64,000 bases of DNA from JANNSO01 sp964485395. Its GTDB lineage: Bacteria; Spirochaetota; Spirochaetia; Treponematales; UBA12059. The notes below the pieces were generated by a model, which did no database searches, had not been told where the DNA came from, and saw only the letters and a list, made by a program, of their open reading frames with translations. The stretch is taken from the NCBI GenBank assembly GCA_964485395.1, contig CAZAJF010000022.1, positions 1 through 64,000 of the forward strand, in the 5' to 3' direction. The position numbers and the translations under genes were made by a program. This document shows, in pieces, positions 62,601 through 64,000 of the stretch; the stretch's first letter is position 1, and each line of letters opens with the position of its first letter.

Positions 62601-64000
62601 CCCGCTGGTCAGCGGCATTATCGCAGGCATCACTACGTTGAGGCTATCCAAGTCGGATGTCTCAGTCTCGGCATATATCACTCTCCCTGAAAGCTATCCG
62701 ACCCCGCTGGGCGGCATGCAGCTTGTCCTTGAAACCCTGACGATGGACTGGAATGGAAAAATCAAGGCTTTAAGCGGCGGTATCGGGGCCGCTAAAATCA
62801 GCCTTTTGGGCTTTGACGCCTCGATATCAAAACTTTACATCAACCCCGAAGGCGCAGGATTGGAATCGTGCATCATCACCTTACCCGCCAATTTCGGCAG
62901 CATGGGCGGAAAAACCGTCGGAATGAAAAACGCAGTTTTTGAAAAGACAAGCGGCGAGTTTTCCGCCGAGTTCGTAATCCCCGCGCTTACCGCCGATTTC
63001 ATGGGGTTTACGGTCGTGCTCGACCAACCTTCCCTGGATATCCCCAATAAGAAAATATCATTCGTCAGCGCCAGCTTGAAGATGCCGGATTTCACCGGCG
63101 GAGCAAAAATAGCCCTGAACGGCGTAAGTCTGTCGCCCTCGGGATTTGCCGTATCGGGAGGCGCGTTCACCATTCCGGATTTCAAGATAGAAGGCGGTCT
63201 CGGTTTTTCCAACCTGCGGGCAGACTTTGCCCTCTATAATCCGCCCAATGCCGACGGGGAACGATACTCGATCTTGGGCGGCGGTTGCATGACGATACCC
63301 GGCGCGGGAATTTTTTCCGCGGAAATATCATTCTCCAATAAATCGGTAACGTATCCCATCGGCCTGAAACGGGCTTATTTCTCGTACTATGCCGGCAATG
63401 CGGGATTGGCGCTTCCGGGAACCGGTCTTTCGCTGAACGGGATACGCGGCGGCATAGCATTCGGCAAGCCGCAGCCAGGAGAGATGCCGCCGGCCCTTGA
63501 GAGCTTTTTTGATAAGGGAACGCGACTTCAGCTGGGCTTGCGATTTCTGGATACGGCCACAATCGGAAACGTGCTTTTGGCCGATGCCGATGTTTGGATC
63601 GACGTAATGGATTGGGATTGGGCTTTCAGCGCAAAAATGACCGTATTGAAAGGTACGTTCAATTTAAGCGCAAACGTGATAGCGGCGCTTACGAAGCAGG
63701 GTTTCTACGCCAACATGGGCGTAAAGCTCGTCTTCGTAGAAGGCAATTTGGAACTGTGGGTATTCTGTCCAGATGGAAGCGAAACGAAATTCGCGGGATC
63801 CGGCTTACTCCAATTCGGCTTGGTTCCCGGCGCGATATACAAGACAAAAATTCTCGGAAAGCAAATTAATATTCCGGCGGAATATTGCTTATTGCCAGGT
63901 ATACATGCGGAATTCGGAGATTTTACCGATGGAAGGCAAGGCTTCAAAGCCTTCATAAACGTCCCGTTTTTTAACTCCGTCGGCGTATTTGCATCGAATA
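53608..64000 (+). CDS. Giant exported repeat protein, open at the right edge
   Basis: At least 3,464 codons without a stop, from ATG 53608 to the window end. It starts with a signal peptide (MKPSLKLRVLVAIVSSLFIS, cut after TGQA). Codons about 149-1455 hold at least 13 Ig-like units, each starting with a D-x-x-x-P boundary such as IDKTPPTVSL, IDRTKPVVTL or VDKMPPEIKF. Codons about 1455-2365 are mixed and rich in Gly/Ser strands. From about 2365 (60.7 kb) to about 3150 there is a second repeat of 70-78 residues with a hydrophobic-Leu-Pro core and a G-x-I/V-K-x-F-x-A stretch. No enzyme motif, LPXTG or obvious membrane anchor is visible. The small frames on both strands that overlap it are shadows. 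Probably an adhesin or surface filament. The end of the gene is unknown. Confidence 0.85.
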   Translation, partial: MKPSLKLRVLVAIVSSLFISVPLTGQAWVSPDIDSFVCASGGVSYTLSLRIGSTEERRWSYQGGRIYVDSADAMIMLLNNVSENGYFGKLTVEFNGTKKSIENPNIYNLPLTGVSYSPLDFRFELWRDPNDWAPKKMIKDAKTENLSVTVDTAGPETITISGGTGSDSWAIDDCAISVAASDGLSGIASLSPTIASFSEEGNHSFTVTAIDHVGNKSTQTGYANIDKTPPTVSLAGPEISNADAVTLTIKAEDSLSKLKSGFPQYRYSLNGAPATAWVSGSSFVVSDEGRYVIEARAMDNVGREAYASKTLTIDRTKPVVTLSSTNPGWSNVNVTVSADATDAFCAANLLIYEYKSPTGNWIAGKSTEIQVAGSTVVTFRASDLAGNVSAEKELAVRIDRTNPIISCCAEPIGWSNNFVTLYPKGEDDGLELDNSSSYQYSEPVIRNRVSAEGERNVEVWVFDKAGNKSNIVAVPVKIDTTKPEIPVFSSYSIVFSDTDSRIATVNFDSFELRDPGSARSGFAKESIMYSIASESGKNNVGKSGLPSEAGFKNGAYPKYDKLSNFNILFLKSDVYIVTLHVKDQAGNEESTSSPSIAIDLTPPSFTLAGSKFATLRNPALSATQYQLSILIEKISELVGADTKQSGVSFVTGWFFKLDGADAFTQDSVEYSDASFTYSYSLPETIIAGEHTLSVKCKDTVGNESALVSIKFMVDKMPPEIKFSEPQLLSAAESFDSWKNVIELGYAVTDSNLKTVEYSITKKTVDGYSDSFSTVPEGTFPFQPLKLPSSANVNNNGKFKITIKASDKAGNTGTRIGYINIDRTPPGILVPEGFAVSITATSPEFEDALEGHSPIDWNSCRWRFKDSAAWTGGATISSATLQGKDMQVEFEVRDMAGNQGRKLFFISLDGTGPVIKYDIDPFTSIKKKKILKLSITDLADAGVGMASGRVDYSIDGSAYSVLSGFNASNQPGEAMIDLAHFNLSEGKHYVSLRGLDSLENTGPEEKLEFFMDNEAPKIESIKITQTGKTLGEQDFASAANFTASIEATDLNLMNSPESPGKIVAYRGACDKSKEPTEILKAAALPGTSPIFDVVSKGSGINYLHIWVQDAAGNETYTQRVVMVDDSKPGIPTVSSPTHKPAIVIEDASIHGDASFAIKSTSMSAAGIASYPWVLSTVLNSIATKVSSGNADGGPESELLLRGLPDNERDCFYSLSVTALGNNGKESVPRDYTFRIDSRPPTGLRLYSTPQADSTAQYNEPTTKVYWMQPADMTGVKTYYYKAMKAESWVDWLDGEPIDATWTPLTAKEVELNLKQSMAPALSGSVIVGVLAEDWSGNRMFAKKTMQCDFIKPLLEELPDGQDSKKSIRISKPEDKARLVEWGMPSDADSGIAYLALRLSSLRAGVPERTIVLACENGEIPRNYLFENLVDDSTYTLMVRISDRAGNTSDYYHAFSMDGTAPPDKISYPYSASFGGISVAGDRVALGDEISYENITLNFQEGYPVILVAMDSEGLETRTPVRSLAAGGDPGDIAWDEAGIVSFRTSAAAGEIYEIKADGFVIRARQISFTATLGLSCENALYHRYYRRNDGEGAAQAVSMGTARIGFPHQLGIRAASVASIESFLAAIKTALPPPFDFTNAYSVSGASAMELAAKREQLYGTPEKPLAFDSSYFDRNGFKIRAAIGSDESERHAIRLESVAVLPGGSEAEGRIESTPHNPVSLTMQSTKYLLVNAELRGKNLIVNEATFALPAGYEPSTATVRNFTLDGASGIVSEGRFFSCSPIKTTGPGGEIVSFASIRLNEVGQLMASGTVKPIGTTELSVYGVLINSNGADWLLGGTITDFLGFVHGFQIESSDAKFMQKGLLLTSAALTYRGKTLSIANLGLRTEKASVTGGADDYNVWQTGSGTETISVVGGYGEYFLTDFSVEVAGFFSSALVPATRDTFLDVSTEGKLKFTHTRLFSDNSVRGAMAETRIALGGYITRARNLVFDAAAIMVEAMSINAPSGFTPATFDLYGAEFKASGIMIPPEAPISASYAFDSWLVALERITLDSSGLGGSGMLMLPESLGSYAVGYPSFRVTSAGVVLSGKATVDATARVHGWDVGIERSELTDVGGAYLLWSPVAVVSLAPMNPGSLVFKDLKLAADGTVVSCEAGSAPIAFTSTNGYKINTGDYNIGSGFIELGGTILPYWWPMNSGIRYGSGGLRLLSDGSVVSCSTADQAAYEFSGWKISGSTVSFCHDRITLGANSVRYLNKTVELGELIFSTDGILLGDARRQDTQSLDLYGGQFIFIESRFDENGLAVKAFVSLDSRLGGYSLVFDEVRLFQDGSFSVASSIPRFSFDLGGFTFEFEDVWLSGGGLKLGSAAITLPETLESKQIRLYGLTVTSTGQFQLAGSSVDPIKLWDMWFGIDNLSIAGDVVSLEGFIGLPDTESLGPLAGRKVAIDKFEISTSGTVKTFDAALAGEYTIPLADAWALKADTFGFKYEDGSPWLMLKNGAIVFPPEFPVSEAYISEVAYNLETRKFNFEDLGAKLENCGLEKWGMTFSLSRIDFMTEASDRSKITKCGFTGNVKFPADTENIPEFLSGKNLSINKFEIGFNGKLGEINVSLTGLHGKLSNEIDLFELKDGSLQFNKEGESVVIAIGGSLVFTENAPGTLPGKYLSLGNPAKGNLPAVQGFVFDFERKKILALSAGASDITMEMGNVSLEKLGFSVSWNPSTQAGTMGIKGYLRLPATLPEGLAGSLAGIDDFSIQTDGTIKSFQASYASPTGAAFKAIGKIQLCDVKLSVSSDNLSERNPRMLFSAGTKILLPEGDFPKGIGGTSGTAAMTFSAANGIETVSAIIELAPEIVLFDTLALRSGKIGFAKGAGPTVVITAAGTLVLPSSFPQGLAGLPVGGSIVFDTNGVISALDIKTSGINLDVFEGCAKITNGSLGTAKGPGQDELVFTVSGGIQLVSAGLPQSVRDATFVIDPLVVSTTRGLLDFSAGIQAGKPIEFPLVSGIIAGITTLRLSKSDVSVSAYITLPESYPTPLGGMQLVLETLTMDWNGKIKALSGGIGAAKISLLGFDASISKLYINPEGAGLESCIITLPANFGSMGGKTVGMKNAVFEKTSGEFSAEFVIPALTADFMGFTVVLDQPSLDIPNKKISFVSASLKMPDFTGGAKIALNGVSLSPSGFAVSGGAFTIPDFKIEGGLGFSNLRADFALYNPPNADGERYSILGGGCMTIPGAGIFSAEISFSNKSVTYPIGLKRAYFSYYAGNAGLALPGTGLSLNGIRGGIAFGKPQPGEMPPALESFFDKGTRLQLGLRFLDTATIGNVLLADADVWIDVMDWDWAFSAKMTVLKGTFNLSANVIAALTKQGFYANMGVKLVFVEGNLELWVFCPDGSETKFAGSGLLQFGLVPGAIYKTKILGKQINIPAEYCLLPGIHAEFGDFTDGRQGFKAFINVPFFNSVGVFASN

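Overview
The window comes from a spirochaete chromosome, most likely a Treponema-like member of the Spirochaetales with a GC-rich genome. The markers are a FlaA periplasmic-flagellum sheath protein behind an amidase and a GerMN protein, a spiro-SPASM radical SAM protein, a FliG with a long N-terminal extension, and a small Borrelia/Treponema-type outer-membrane protein. No phage, IS element or CRISPR array was seen. Most genes are tightly packed, with start/stop overlaps of the ATGA or GTGA type.

Layout. 1-8.6 kb: the 5' part of the cobalamin-dependent ribonucleotide reductase nrdJ, an intergenic repeat of the REP/RAYT-like GGGACAG/CTGTCCC type, an MFS exporter with a membrane-bound LuxR-type regulator, an FG-GAP lipoprotein, a GH1 beta-glucosidase and a family-3 solute-binding protein. 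8.6-15.2 kb: an M16C metalloprotease with a near-consensus promoter, an AraC regulator, then a three-gene operon of two SpoA/FliN-like mini-proteins and a 621-residue protein that joins FliM to the middle and C-terminal domains of FliG. This is the most unusual coding feature of the window. 15.2-17.3 kb: a decayed ABC transporter gene and an EFR1-type flavodoxin/ferredoxin. 17.5-24.1 kb: five overlapping genes (spiro-SPASM, glycosyltransferase-like, SpsF-like cytidylyltransferase, SpsG-like/methyltransferase fusion, ATP-grasp) that look like a nonulosonate-type sugar pathway. This runs directly into amidase-gerM-flaA (24.1-26.9 kb). A Maf/DUF115 gene at 35.8 kb would be the natural flagellin glycosyltransferase for such a sugar.

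27-40 kb: a RelA/SpoT-TPR protein, a ChrB-domain protein, tRNA-Glu with a tandem hairpin-rich repeat behind it, a small OMP, and a redox/sulfur group (AhpD-like, thioredoxin, ThiI, cysteine desulfurase, ferredoxin-thioredoxin reductase catalytic chain, glutaredoxin). Then follow lepA, maf, a PpiD/SurA-like chaperone and the N-end-rule transferase bpt. 40-52 kb: a PduO-type cobalamin adenosyltransferase (supplier of the NrdJ cofactor), fliG1, a phospholipase C-family protein, an HtrA protease, the PLP locus pdxST/pdxR, uvrB, uxuA, an MBL hydrolase and a DUF1508 mini-protein.

52-64 kb: a secreted protein of unknown function and a giant exported protein that is still open at the window end (more than 3,460 codons). 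It begins with at least 13 Ig-like units and passes into a second, roughly 70-78-residue repeat that I do not recognise.

Regulatory sequence that stands out: strong sigma70-like promoters before the M16 protease and inside gerM ahead of flaA; a family of about 28-bp palindromes at 12.6, 43.3 and 46.2 kb; a hairpin plus T-run inside the first codons of maf; and direct repeats that probably bind PdxR.
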